DNA of 64,000 nt from Gambelia wislizenii (Eukaryota > Chordata > Lepidosauria > Squamata > Crotaphytidae): contig JAUMIR010000002.1 of the NCBI GenBank assembly GCA_030847615.1, positions 110,864,309-110,928,308 on the forward strand, given 5' to 3'. Every line of letters begins with the position of its first letter. Positions within the stretch are counted from its first letter, which is position 1. Positions 32,273 to 41,925 of the stretch are shown one piece after another. Position numbers and translations under genes: made by a program. The notes beneath the pieces are model-generated. The model was not told where the DNA came from, did no database searches, and saw only the letters and a list, made by a program, of their open reading frames with translations.

Positions 32273-33804
32273 CAACGTTTACTCCATCTAATACGTATGC
32301 TGCATGAAGGGAACTCATTAAAAGTAAGATGTAACCCCCAGGGCATCTTGCCAATGACATTGTCACTGAGAAGGGTGTCAAGCAAGGCTGCATTCTAGCT
32401 CCACTCCGGTTTAACTTCTACATCAATGATTTGGTGGATCACCTCAACAACACTAACTTCCATCCCCCAAAATTAGAGGGAAGGCATATCTCAACGCTGC
32501 TTTATGTGGATGATGCAGCAGTACTTTCAAGGACTCCCATTGGACTAAAAAGAGCCCTAAGAGCACTAACACAATATTGTAGAGCGGAACAGCTAGAACT
32601 CAACTATCAAAAAACTAAAATCATGGCATTCGCTAAAAGGCCTAAGAACTACAACTGGAATATAGATGGCCACAAGATTGAGCAGGTCCCTTGCTTCAAA
32701 TACCTGGGGGTAATTTTTCAAGCCACTGGTAGTAGGAAAGCGCATGGGGAGTATGCTACTTGCAATGCGCAGAGGAGTACAACAGCCATTCTCAAATTTC
32801 TTAAGACAAGAGGAGGCCACTATTTACCTGCAGCGCTCAAACTCTTTGAAGCCAAACCAGTAGCACAACTGCTTTATGGATCCCAATTGGGACCCTTCCC
32901 CAACCCTATTCCATTAGAACTTGTCAAATCCAAATTTTTAAGATCAGCTTTCCAAACTCCAAAATGTGTCTCTAACGCAGCTCTGAGACTGGAGTCAGGA
33001 TTTATGAAAGTGGAGGCCAGAGTGTGGGTGACCATACTCAGCTACTGGCTCAGACTATCCCTCTTTCCCACTGGCCTTGCTCCACTAACCTTAAGTGATG
33101 ATTTCCAATCCAGCTGGAAACAGACAGTGATGACTAAAATTTCAACGCTGGGCCTTTCTCCAGATCTTCTGCTTAGCCTGGGATATGATAGGGCGAAAGC
33201 TACTATCAAACAATGGGTAGCAGATATAGAGAGACAACTGGATCTAGCCAGCACTCCAACCTTCATTGCTAGTGACTCCAATAGATATCTGGCCTCTCCT
33301 TTGGCATACTTAGCAACACTTGAAATACCCAAACATCGAAGGGCCTTTACTCTTGCACAGTGTCATGCCCTCCCTTCAGCTGTCCTTGAAGGTCGATACA
33401 AGAAGATCCCCTTCTCAGACAGACTATGCCCCTGCAACTCAGGCCAAATAAAAACAACAGAGCATGTATTAGTCCAGTGCTCATACTACAGGGACATACG
33501 TCTCAGCCTTATTTCACCCCTGTTGCATAAATATCAAGGGCACACTGGACAATTCTACATAAACTTGTTGCTTTCAGACACCAACCCAGGAACAACTTAT
33601 AATGGTGCCAGATGCTGATCAGCTGCAATTAAAATATGACAGGCAATGTCCTCAACAGTAGAATAGTATCAACCTAGTCTTGTTATACTGGAGCTAACAT
33701 TTTAAATACTGCTTTTAGCCTGTTTTTATCCTGTGCTTTTACCTTTACTCTGTATCCCTTTTATCTGTGCTGGTCTATGACCGTAATAAAGTTTCTATTC
33801 TATT
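32273..33804 (+). mobile_element. Non-LTR retrotransposon, 5'-truncated, inside H3
   Basis: Flanked by a 13-bp duplication CCCRTCCAGCGAG (32260-32272 and 33805-33817) with a single G/A difference at a CpG. It encodes the C-terminal half of a reverse transcriptase (see 32341-33618) and ends with AATAAAGTTTCTATTC and no long poly-A. It differs from CR1, L1 and L2 in this window in catalytic motif (YVDD) and C-terminus; an I/Vingi-like clade is possible but unproven. Confidence 0.85.
32341..33618 (+). CDS. LINE reverse transcriptase, C-terminal fragment
   Basis: One open frame of more than 420 codons; the first ATG is at 32431 (395 aa). Upstream of it the same frame reads NDIVTEKGVKQGC and FYINDL (the GxxQG block). 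Then come TLLYVDDAAVLS with the catalytic YVDD aspartates, LELNYQKTKIMAF, and FKYLGVIFQ (the thumb-proximal FKYLG block). The C-terminus has a CPC-x8-TTEHVLVQC motif (CCHC type). The enzyme would copy element RNA at the nicked target. A frameshift near 32335 and loss of everything before the palm make it non-functional as an element, yet the surviving frame is unbroken, pointing to a fairly recent insertion. ATG 32431 is not a biological start. No host gene is implied. Confidence 0.8.
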   Translation, partial: GHLANDIVTEKGVKQGCILAPLRFNFYINDLVDHLNNTNFHPPKLEGRHISTLLYVDDAAVLSRTPIGLKRALRALTQYCRAEQLELNYQKTKIMAFAKRPKNYNWNIDGHKIEQVPCFKYLGVIFQATGSRKAHGEYATCNAQRSTTAILKFLKTRGGHYLPAALKLFEAKPVAQLLYGSQLGPFPNPIPLELVKSKFLRSAFQTPKCVSNAALRLESGFMKVEARVWVTILSYWLRLSLFPTGLAPLTLSDDFQSSWKQTVMTKISTLGLSPDLLLSLGYDRAKATIKQWVADIERQLDLASTPTFIASDSNRYLASPLAYLATLEIPKHRRAFTLAQCHALPSAVLEGRYKKIPFSDRLCPCNSGQIKTTEHVLVQCSYYRDIRLSLISPLLHKYQGHTGQFYINLLLSDTNPGTTYNGARC

Positions 33805-33960
33805 CCCATCCAGCGAGGACAGGGGGAGGACATTCCTGTTCCATGGTGGGGGTAAGTGTCTGAAATTTTATTCCTAATTGTGGAACAGGAACGGGAGTGG
33901 GGTGGGGTGGGGGTAGTAGGATAGAAACTGGTTATAAGGGCTCGTCTGATAATCTCCTGA

Positions 33961-34288
33961 GTTTGTTCATCATTAATTTTGTAGTTTTCAGTTCTCTGTC
34001 TTCTCCATGTTTGAAGAGCGTGTTAAAGAGCCTCTCATCATGAGGTGTTACTAAACCTTTAGTAATTGTAAGTAAAGTAAAGTAATTGTAAGAAAAGCTA
34101 CTTCATTTTTTTTAACCAAAGAAGACTAAGCCTACTTTATTTCTCTGTTAGACCCTGTATAGTGTGATGGTTTGGCACTGGTTGTTGCTCACCTTCTGCT
34201 TCCTAATACTATTTACTATATTTGCAAGATACACTACTATCTCTCCATCACCCAACAAATACAACTGCTATAATTAACTTTCTTTAAA
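33961..34288. other. No recognised feature
   Basis: A short direct repeat 'agtaattgtaag' (34067-34092) is all I see. Confidence 0.3.
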
Positions 34289-34502
34289 GTTAAAGTGGAA
34301 TCAAATTGATAGAACTGTGGTCTGGTCTACACCAGTCACTTAATCCGAAGCTCAGATGGACCATGTGCCAGTGTGAGAGCACTGTTTATACACACACACA
34401 CACACACACACACACTGTATAATCTTTACAATGACTTACATGAGGTGTAAGTCATTGTAAAGACTTACATTGTAAGTGTAAACTTACATTGTAAGTGTAA
34501 GT
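34289..34502. repeat. Block shared with 29740-29852, (AC)n and hairpin cluster
   Basis: 34289-34392 duplicates 29740-29852. An AC microsatellite (about 34390-34415) follows. Then a perfect 18-bp stem with 5-nt loop (TCTTTACAATGACTTACA, 34423-34440; loop TGAGG; complement at 34446-34463) and two 19-bp tandem units (CTTACATTGTAAGTGTAA) end at about 34502. Confidence 0.8.
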
Positions 34503-34542
34503 TATGAAGCAGTCAGACTGTGGGTCTCTCTTAAAGCTAGAT

Positions 34543-34858
34543 ACAGGGAGGGTCAGAAAAAGTGCGTCACTTACCTTGAAGTCACAATCTCACCCGAAAA
34601 TGTTCATTTTGGACTGGCCATGGACAGAGTAAATACGGGGTGGGGGAGGACATGAGGTTTCACATGCTGCCTATGCCAGCAAAAACAAACAAACAAACAA
34701 ACAGCAGGGGGATCAATTGACGGCTTAAGCCATCAATTAAAATGTACGAGTTTGGGCAGGGACATAATTGTGAAAGGGCAACATCGTCTGATATGCGCAC
34801 CCTTTCATAGTTATATGACATCGTTATGACTCCATATTTGATGCATCTGATAAAGTCC
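34543..34858 (-). mobile_element. 3-bp-TSD TIR element, copy H7, truncated
   Basis: Right end CATCTGATAAAGTCC (complement GGACTTTATCAGATG) and the family interior 'gggagggtcagaaaaagtg', 'cgaaagggcaacatcg' inverted as in H1. The left half is missing, so only about 316 bp remain. Confidence 0.7.
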
Positions 34859-35403
34859 ATAGTACAATAGTAAAGAAAGAACCCCTTAAACAGCAGACAT
34901 GCATCTGCCCCCAAGGCTATTATTCCCATGCTGTTACAAATATCTTTAAACCCCATACCATGTGGTTCCTTTCCTGTAGTACTGGCAGAGTAATACTCAG
35001 ATTACAGAGGGACAAGATGGTGGTCCCTCCTCAATCCATGCAAAGAAGTTGACTAGACTGGCAGCTGAATGCTACTTCCACAGTCATGGCTGGATCTTCC
35101 ACCAATGAGTCATTCCACAGTCGTGGCAGGATCTTCCACTAATGAGGGCTTGGGAGCAGGCTATGTGCAAACACAGCTCTGTCCAGTGGCAGACTGGGTC
35201 TAAAAATATTGGTTGCCTGGAGACAAAGGGGGCCCATCCACAACTATAAAGCTATCATTTAATTTTTATAAGAAATAATGTATATAACATATGTAACCCA
35301 TAACCCGAATCAGAATTATTTTTTCAGAGTTATGTATTATATTCTTAAATATAAAGTATCCTTGAAAAATGATTTTATTAAAAAAAATATTAAAATAGTA
35401 ATA
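34859..35403. other. Unassigned, with a 37-bp tandem pair
   Basis: About 35074-35147 is two tandem copies of 'ttccacagtcrtggcwggat' plus 'cttccacyaatgag'. Otherwise nothing recognised. Confidence 0.4.
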
Positions 35404-35656
35404 CAGTAGGACCCCTGTAACCACTGTTTCATTATCCACTGATCCAATTATCCATGGGACACAAAACAGCACACCTACCATAGAGTCTTCCTAGAAAATG
35501 TGTCCTCTCTAGCCATTTTCTAGGACTTCCAAGACAATGCTATGGTATTTTAAACCAGAAGTCCCATTATTTTCAATGGCATTCACTATTATTCATGGTT
35601 TCGGTATCCATGCTCCCACCCCAGAACCAATCTCCAGCGGATACAGGGGTCCTACT
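35404..35656 (+). mobile_element. Tigger-like MITE, copy T5 (long subtype)
   Basis: Left CAGTAGGACCCCTGTAACC, right GGGGTCCTACTA, TA on both sides. The interior includes 'tagccattttctaggacttc'. Confidence 0.8.
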
Positions 35657-35708
35657 ATACAACGTAAATTTTAGTTGCATACAGTAATAATATTAGAACT
35701 TCTATTAT

Positions 35709-36018
35709 ACAATATATCATAATGTATACTGTAAAATATACAAATATCACAAACGCCTTGTGGGGGAACCTCCAGTCCTTAAAAAGTATAAAAGCCTTGT
35801 TTAAAGGCAATTAAAAGAGATAAATTGTAACTTTGCAGGATATGGCAGTCGTTAGGAAGACAGATGCCTGCAATAAATCAGTTGCTATCAAAGATATCAA
35901 TTATCTCTGTTAATTGCCTTTAAACAAGGCTTTTATACTGTTAAGGACTGGACGTCTCCCCATAAGGCCTTTGTGATATTTGTATTATTATTTTTTACAG
36001 TATACATCATAATATATT
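35709..36018. mobile_element. AT-rich foldback element
   Basis: Arms of about 120-130 bp: left 'aatatatcataatgtatact', 'aagccttgtttaaaggcaat'; right is the complement ('attgcctttaaacaaggctt', 'acagtatacatcataatata'). A loop of about 60 bp lies at the centre. No ORF. The ends have no clear target duplication. Confidence 0.8.
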
Positions 36019-36066
36019 GACTGGATTATTTTATTTTATGTGACATTTTACTTGGTTTTTTAAGTT

Positions 36067-36068
<2 letters not shown>

Positions 36069-36106
<38 letters not shown>

Positions 36107-36258
36107 TACAATACAAGTTGTTTTAAAAATTTTAATGGTTCTTTTGTCTAGCTGGACCAGCAATTGTCATTCAATCTGTTCCGGCCACAAACTGCAGGAG
36201 AAAAGTCTTCCCTCCCTCTCCGGTGCCTCTGAGGGAAAGTTCACTGGATGGGGTAACT

Positions 36259-36292
<34 letters not shown>
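36069..36292. repeat. Microsatellites (AC/AG)n and (ATT)n
   Basis: AC then AG units at about 36069-36100 and about ten ATT units at about 36261-36291. The intervening sequence is unassigned. Confidence 0.9.
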
Positions 36293-36437
36293 TGTCCCAA
36301 ATCCCGAGTTAAGTCTTGGCGGGCCATGGCAACAAAAGATACCCAAAGTGGGGTCCCTGGCAAGGATAAGGTTAACTGTTGCAGAGGTATAAATATACAG
36401 TAAATACATATACATGACATAAATATATCTGTATATG

Positions 36438-36656
36438 CAGTTGTCCCTATGTATCCATGGATTTAAATATTCATGGCTTGAAAATATTTTTTAAAAAATA
36501 ATAATCCAAAAAGCAAACCTTGATTTTGCCATCTTATATAAGACGCACCATTTTGCTATGCCATTGCATATAAGGGGACTTGAGTATTCACGGATTTTGG
36601 TATTGGGGTGGTGGTGGTCCTAGAACCAAATCCCAGTGAATATGAAGGGACAACTG
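36438..36656 (+). mobile_element. Tigger-like MITE, copy T6
   Basis: CAGTTGTCCCTATGTATCC to GAAGGGACAACTG, very similar to T4. The right flank is TA, the left TG. Confidence 0.85.
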
Positions 36657-36666
36657 TATTCTCATA

Positions 36667-36696
36667 CGCACACACACACACACACACACACACACT
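36667..36696. repeat. (CA)n microsatellite
   Basis: About 14 CA units. Confidence 0.95.
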
Positions 36697-37042
36697 ATAA
36701 AGCTGAAAAGAAGGAAAGGAGATATATACTGTCAAGAGTTATGAATGGTGCACACGCACACGCAAATATATACAAACACATACACAATGGTATACATACT
36801 ACAAAACCATAAATGGGGGAGGGGAACACAGGAGTTCCAATATACCAAGGTAGGCTTAAATATGCAGCTATTCCCACTGTTCAACAGAGTAGCCCAGTCA
36901 GTTGAACTACTGAGCTGGCATCTTAGGACATAATGGCAACTGCTTAGCTCAGCACAAAATTGCAACCATTTGAAACCCACTCAGATGAGCTGGAGAAGGT
37001 GGAAAACATAAGCCATAATATAGGTACCCATTCTCTCTCTCT

Positions 37043-37605
37043 GGAAATTATCAGAAGGGGACAAAAATAGCACCCCCGTCTCGCTAAGTCCTCTCCCGCC
37101 CACTCCCATAGATGTAATGCTATAAAAATAAAAGTTTTCAGACCTACCTTTGTCACTTCTTTCCCTCTCTCCGGCAGCCCAAGAGTGAATGCAGCTCTCA
37201 TAGAGCTGCATCCACTTCCTGGAATGGAAATCCTGGCCATTCTCATGTGAGAATGATCGCATGGGAAATTCAAAAGTACAAAGAAAAATAAACATCAAAA
37301 ACACACTTTACTGTGTCACTTACCTCCTTGTCCCGACTGCACCCGGAAGTGTTCAGCACAGATCTCCCAGTAAAGCTGGCATTGTGCCAGCATAACGGGG
37401 CACCTTTTTACTCACCCGTTGTTCTGTTACAGAAACAGAATGATGAATCACATCACATCTTAGCCCATGAATATAAAGGAGCACTGGGGGAACAGAAGGG
37501 GCATGGGAGGATGACGACCTGTTAACGACGTTGTCTGAAAGGGAAGTCCTTTCGCAATCTCCTGGCATCCCTGTCATGCTATATTTAGGTCATCTGATAA
37601 TCTCC
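37043..37605 (-). mobile_element. 3-bp-TSD TIR element, copy H8
   Basis: Left GGAAATTATCAGAAGG, right CATCTGATAATCTCC, flanked by TCT on both sides (37040-37042 and 37606-37608). Contains 'gagtgaatgcagctctcat', 'gggaaattcaaaagtac' and 'actgcacccggaagtgttc'. 563 bp, non-coding. Confidence 0.85.
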
Positions 37606-37608
37606 TCT

Positions 37609-38629
37609 CTCTCATACACACACACATTTTCAAACCCGCCAACAAACAAGCAAACAAACTATGAGACTTCCAACAAATCACACTCATAGATAAAGAAAAA
37701 CAAAATGGCTGCCATGACAGAAAATGGGGGGGGGTAAGTAAAGAACAGTTAAGTGGGGGGGGAGGAAAAAAACAGTGTGAATGTAGGCATTGTGTTATTG
37801 CATAAATATACAAATCAGGGTACGTGCTTCATATAATAAGAGTAGTCAAATACTTTGCTTTATTAAAAAAAAAACCCTATGTCCTCATCTACTTACTCTT
37901 TACAACTGAATCTCTGATTGTAAACTGACAACAAACTCCCCACCTCAAAAACAAACTCAACAACAGCACTGTGCTAACCAAAATTAGTGGCTGCTGTACA
38001 AAAAGAAGGAGAGGAATAAAGAACAGTGAAGGGAGGGAGCAAGATGTGAAATGAGACCACAAGCTCCTCACTTCAAACAAACAAACCAAAAGCCACCAAG
38101 TGAAAAGAGGCACTGGAGAGAAGAATGGGGTGGGAAACATAGCCAGCTGAATAATAAAGCCAGCATAAAACAAACACTCACTTAGGATTGAATCCAGGGA
38201 AGGTAGCAAACTAGTAACACTGCATGCAATGCATGAGGATGAAGCAAAGAAGTTGATTCTTTCCCCATATGAAGCCAGCCAAGTGTTGGCTTGCTCAAAG
38301 TCTCTGCAGCTGCACCTTCTCACCCAGGAGTTTCTAGCCCTTGGGGGCCCCACTTTATCAGGGGCCCGCTTGCCATCTGGCAAGCAGGCACCCTGGCCAG
38401 TCCACCTCTGGCTCTGTCCTTGAACAAAGGGAATGGCTGAGGAGCTCAAGAGGAACACTGGAATGGGTAACTGCTCCCTGAAGCACTTGCTTCACTCTAC
38501 CAAGGCCATTCTTTTTCACCATCCTTTCAAAAAGTTTTTTTTATGTATGTGTAGAGATGTGTATATATTTCTGAATCTATTTATAAACCACTTAGATCTG
38601 AAGATTTCAAAGTGGTACATAACAATAAA
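37609..38629. other. No recognised gene or repeat
   Basis: Low GC with C- and G-runs. The long minus frame 37889-38458 (189 codons) has no recognisable domain and an amino-acid make-up typical of chance translation. A small palindrome TTGCCATCTGGCAAG lies near 38370. Confidence 0.35.
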
Positions 38630-38644
38630 GATCATAGAATCATA
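38630..38644 (-). mobile_element. CR1 3' tip, left part
   Basis: 'tcatagaatcata' is the tip of a CR1 whose remainder resumes at 39558 after the element at 38645-39557. Confidence 0.75.
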
Positions 38645-39557
38645 GGGGTCAGTTACACGGCAGAGTAAAGTGCACGAAATTCCAACTTACCATCCTTTCG
38701 CACCAGCGCTGCATAGTTTACATGATTTATTGCTAAATGGGTTGATCTGGTGAGTTTTCAACTTTGTAGTTCATGCAGACAAAGGTGTGGGGGCATGGCC
38801 TCCAGATCACAGGCATAAGTTGGGGAGGGAGTGGGGAGAGGCAGTGAGAGGGAAAGAGGGCTCCGAAAGAGGCTCCATTAGCTTCATCTGAGCCAGAGAA
38901 CAGCAGATAAAGCAACCAAAAAAGAAGGGAGACCACGAGGGAGGAGAGGAAAAATGACAAAGGAGACAGCTTCCCTGAAGCCCCCCTTCCCCTCACCCAC
39001 TGTGACATGCCAGCTGAGCAGACTGCTTCTCTCTCTCTCTCTTTCACACACACGCACACACACACAAGAACGGGATCAAAGCAGGGCGAGGGAGCAAACT
39101 CTCGCCCTGCTTTGTACGGTGGAGCAGATTGCTTCTCTCTCACACACACACAGAGAGAGAGAGAGGGGGGGGACCAGTAATTATGGCTAAGTGGAGATCC
39201 CTCAGCTGCAGCAACCAAGCAAGCCGGGAGGCAGATGGCTGTCGTATCTCTTGCAAGCCCATCCCCTCCTTGGTCAGTCCAACCAATCACGGCTCAGCTC
39301 AGCTCTGGCTGTTTTGGGAAGGTTGCTGGTAGTTCACGCAGACATTTGCGAAATGGTAGTTCACACTATCAATAATGCGCATTTTCACGAAATTTATCAA
39401 AAAAGTTGGGGAAAGTAACAAAATCTGATACTGCGCGATTTATGGGGTTTTTTGCCCCCCTCCTTCTGAATATGGCGACTTTGATCCGAAAGATGTGGGA
39501 ACTATTAGGACTCTTTGTGAATTCTTAGAGGATTTATTTGGCCATGTAAATGGCCCC
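38645..39557. mobile_element. 913-bp TIR element inserted in a CR1
   Basis: Left end GGGGTCAGTTACACGGC; complement of right end GGGGCCATTTACATGGC. Target duplication ATA (38642-38644 and 39558-39560), confirmed because removing the element and one ATA restores the usual CR1 text 'agaatcatagagttggaag'. The interior has CT/CA/GA microsatellites and a perfect hairpin around 39079-39116 (CAAAGCAGGGCGAG / complement). The minus frame 38733-39290 is long but crosses the microsatellites and has no known domain. Confidence 0.85.
39033..39170. repeat. (TC)n(AC)n and (CT)n(CA)n(GA)n microsatellites
   Basis: Two compound microsatellites at about 39030-39066 and 39133-39168, each preceded by 'gcagaytgcttctctct', so they are probably a local duplication. 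Confidence 0.85.
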
Positions 39558-39692
39558 ATAGAGTTGGAAGAGACCACAAGGGCCATCTGGTCCAACCCCC
39601 TGCCATGCAGGAATACTCAATCGAAGCACCCCCAACAGATGTTTAAAAGCCTCCAAAGAAGGAGACTCCTCCACACTCAGAGGCAGTGTATG
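39558..39692 (-). mobile_element. CR1 3' end, right part
   Basis: 'agagttggaagagaccacaa', 'gggccatctggtccaacccc' and 'tccaaagaaggagactcctc' are complement of the CR1 3' region. Continuation of 38630-38644. Confidence 0.85.
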
Positions 39693-40652
39693 AATTACTC
39701 TATTTATAGCCCATGTCAATTTTAGACATTTACTTATAAATCTACCTGTATTGTTTCCATGTTACCCTGAGTTTATTTATTTTTTAAATAAACTCATTGA
39801 ATTTTTTTTTTAATGCAGTTCTCTCAGAAGCCAGCATTTCTAAACATGATTTCTCTTAAAAGGCAGATTTCTGAATACTTCAGGAACTAAGAGCTGGATT
39901 GTGGAACAGTTACTTTTTTTGGAAGACCACTGGACACTGCTTGGCTGAGGGAATCTGGGAGTTTCAATCCAAAAACGTAACTTTTACCAGCTCTGCCACT
40001 GAACCATTCAAAAAGAAGAAAAGCCACCAATCCAGGAGGGCTAGTAGATCCTTCCGTTCAGATAAGAAGTCCTCCCAAGAATGAATCCTTCAAGCACCAT
40101 TAGTCTGAGCCAGCTACCTCACCTCTTGGGTAAGAATTTGTAGAAGATTGCTTTGTCTTAAGTTAGGCAAAGCTGGGCTGACTGGAAGTCTATAGCATTT
40201 TTTTCCAGTGCTCTCATCTAGGCATGGGCAACTGCCAAGAGGTTTGTAGTCAGCACAGAGCCCCTGCAGGACTTTGCTGCATCTCTAATCCCCACTATGC
40301 CCCCTCCAGCCTCAGAATTGTAAACCTCTTTGTCCAAAAAGGCTTTTTTTTAGCACACACACACACACCAAAAAACCCCACGACTATATATACCATGAGT
40401 AGCAATTTTGCCACTTTTTAGGTCCCCCTGGCATGCTTTAAGCTCAGGAGAGGCCTTTGATTGACCAGAAAACACAGTGGAAAGTCAAGTTGGTTCCTAT
40501 AATGGGAGAAAGGAGGAATATAAAATAAAATATTTTAAAATTCTGATTTTCTTTCTGGTTAAATAAAGGACTCCCTTGTGACTAAAAGAGCCATGGGGAA
40601 GCAAACCCAGGGAGAAATGTGTGTGTGCTGACCGGGGTGATTTTTAGCACAT
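39693..40652. other. Mostly unassigned
   Basis: Near 39895-39985 the phrase 'ctgggagtttcaatccaaaaa' resembles 60662-60690 (hAT-like MITE text, weak). Contains an AC tract at about 40352-40368 and A/T runs. No gene seen. Confidence 0.3.
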
Positions 40653-41738
40653 AGAATCATAGAATCATAGAATCATAGAATCATAGAATTGCAGAGTTGG
40701 AAGAGACCACGAGGGCCATCCAGTCCAACCCCCCTGCCACGCAGGAAATCACAATCAAAGCATCCCCGACAGATGGCCATCCAGCCTCTGTTTAAAGACC
40801 TCCAAGGAAGGAGACCCCACCACGCTCCGAGGGAGTGTGTTCCACTGCCGAACAGCTCTTACTGTCAAAAAGTTCCTCCTCATGTTGAGGTGGAATCTCT
40901 GTTCCTGGAGCTTGCACCCATTGCTCCGTGTTCCAGTCTCTGGAGCAGCAGAAAACAAGCCTGCTCCATCCTCAGCGTGACATCCCTTCAAATACTTAAA
41001 CAGGGCTATCATATCGCCTCTAAACCGTCTTTTTTCCAGGCTAAACATACCCAGCTCCCTAAGTCTCTCCTCATAAGGCATCGTTTCCAGACCTTTCACC
41101 ATTTTAGTTGCCCTTCTCTGGACACGCTCCAATTTGTCAATATCCTTTCTGAATTGTGGTGCCCAGAACTGGACACAGTATTCTAAGTGAGGTCTGACCA
41201 AGGCAGAATAGAGTGGCACTATTACTTCCCTGGATATAGACACTATACTTCTATTGATACAGCCCAAAATTGCATTGGCCTTTTTAGCTGCCGCATCACA
41301 CTGTTGGCTCATGTTCAACTTGTGGTCTACTAGGACTCCTAGATCCCTTTCGCACGTAGTCTCATTCAGCCAGGTCTCTCCCATCCTTTATTTATGCATT
41401 TCATTTTTCCGCCCTAAATGCAGTACTTTACATTTCTCCGTATTGAATTTCATTTTGTTAGCTTTGGCCCAGCTCTCCAGTCTATCCAGGTCATTCTGAA
41501 TTTTGATCCTGTCCTCTAGGGTATTAGCTACTCCTCCCAATTTGGTGTCATCTGCAAATTTGATAAGTATGCCCCTAATTCCCTCATCTAAGTCATTGAT
41601 AAAGATGTTGAATAGCACTGGGCCCAGGACAGAACCCTGTGGCACCCCACTGGTCACATCTTTCCAAGACGAAGAGGAGCCACTGCTGAGCACCCTTTGG
41701 GTTCGGCCGGTCAACCAATTACAAATCCATTGAACATA
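40653..41738 (-). mobile_element. CR1 LINE, 1.1 kb, well preserved
   Basis: The 3' tip is four to five ATCATAGA units (40653-40690). The minus strand then carries the ORF2 C-terminal half up to a sharp 5' truncation at about 41738. Very similar to 62671-63720. Confidence 0.95.
40755..41714 (-). pseudogene. CR1 ORF2 reverse-transcriptase C-terminal half
   Basis: One reading frame covers both the upper part (41714-41388: [27 protein letters not shown] with both catalytic aspartates, [15 protein letters not shown]) and the lower part (41384-40755: [49 protein letters not shown] end). A single TAA at 41388-41390 interrupts it where the sister copy at 63 kb has a tyrosine codon. The protein would reverse-transcribe CR1 RNA. 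With the endonuclease missing by 5' truncation, the copy was dead on arrival and has since gained only this stop in the surviving frame, so it looks young. Not a host gene. Confidence 0.9.
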
Positions 41739-41925
41739 AAATGAAAATATTCCAAAAAATAGGTAGGGAGAGTATACAGATCACAAGCCACACTTCCCCC
41801 TTTCCCCACTGCTCTACACTGCCTATATATGATCAGTTCCATCTGTTTCCAGTCCATATCACTTTTTCCTGTGCTGTGCACATCCATAAGCACATTTTAC
41901 TCCATCCTGCTTCCATATTGCTTGC

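Larger units (their letters stand above)
31818..33957 (+). mobile_element. 3-bp-TSD TIR element, copy H3, interrupted by a LINE
   Basis: Starts GGAGATTATCAGATGG and ends CGTCTGATAATCTCC, flanked by TGA on both sides (31815-31817 and 33958-33960). Interior blocks match other H copies ('gtgtgatcgggacaaggagg', 'ctccctgggttacttg', 'agctgcattcactccc'). A LINE was inserted at 32273-33804; without it the element is about 595 bp. Confidence 0.9.

Noticed and set aside
37889..38458. 189-codon minus-strand open frame
   Set aside because: No recognisable domain, no paralogue, and a composition typical of translated non-coding DNA.
38733..39290. 185-codon minus-strand open frame
   Set aside because: It translates AC/CT/GA microsatellites within a TIR element.
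40689..41186. 165-codon plus-strand frame (and its twin 62695-63183)
   Set aside because: Antisense shadow of CR1 ORF2 in two copies; repeated because the LINE is repeated.
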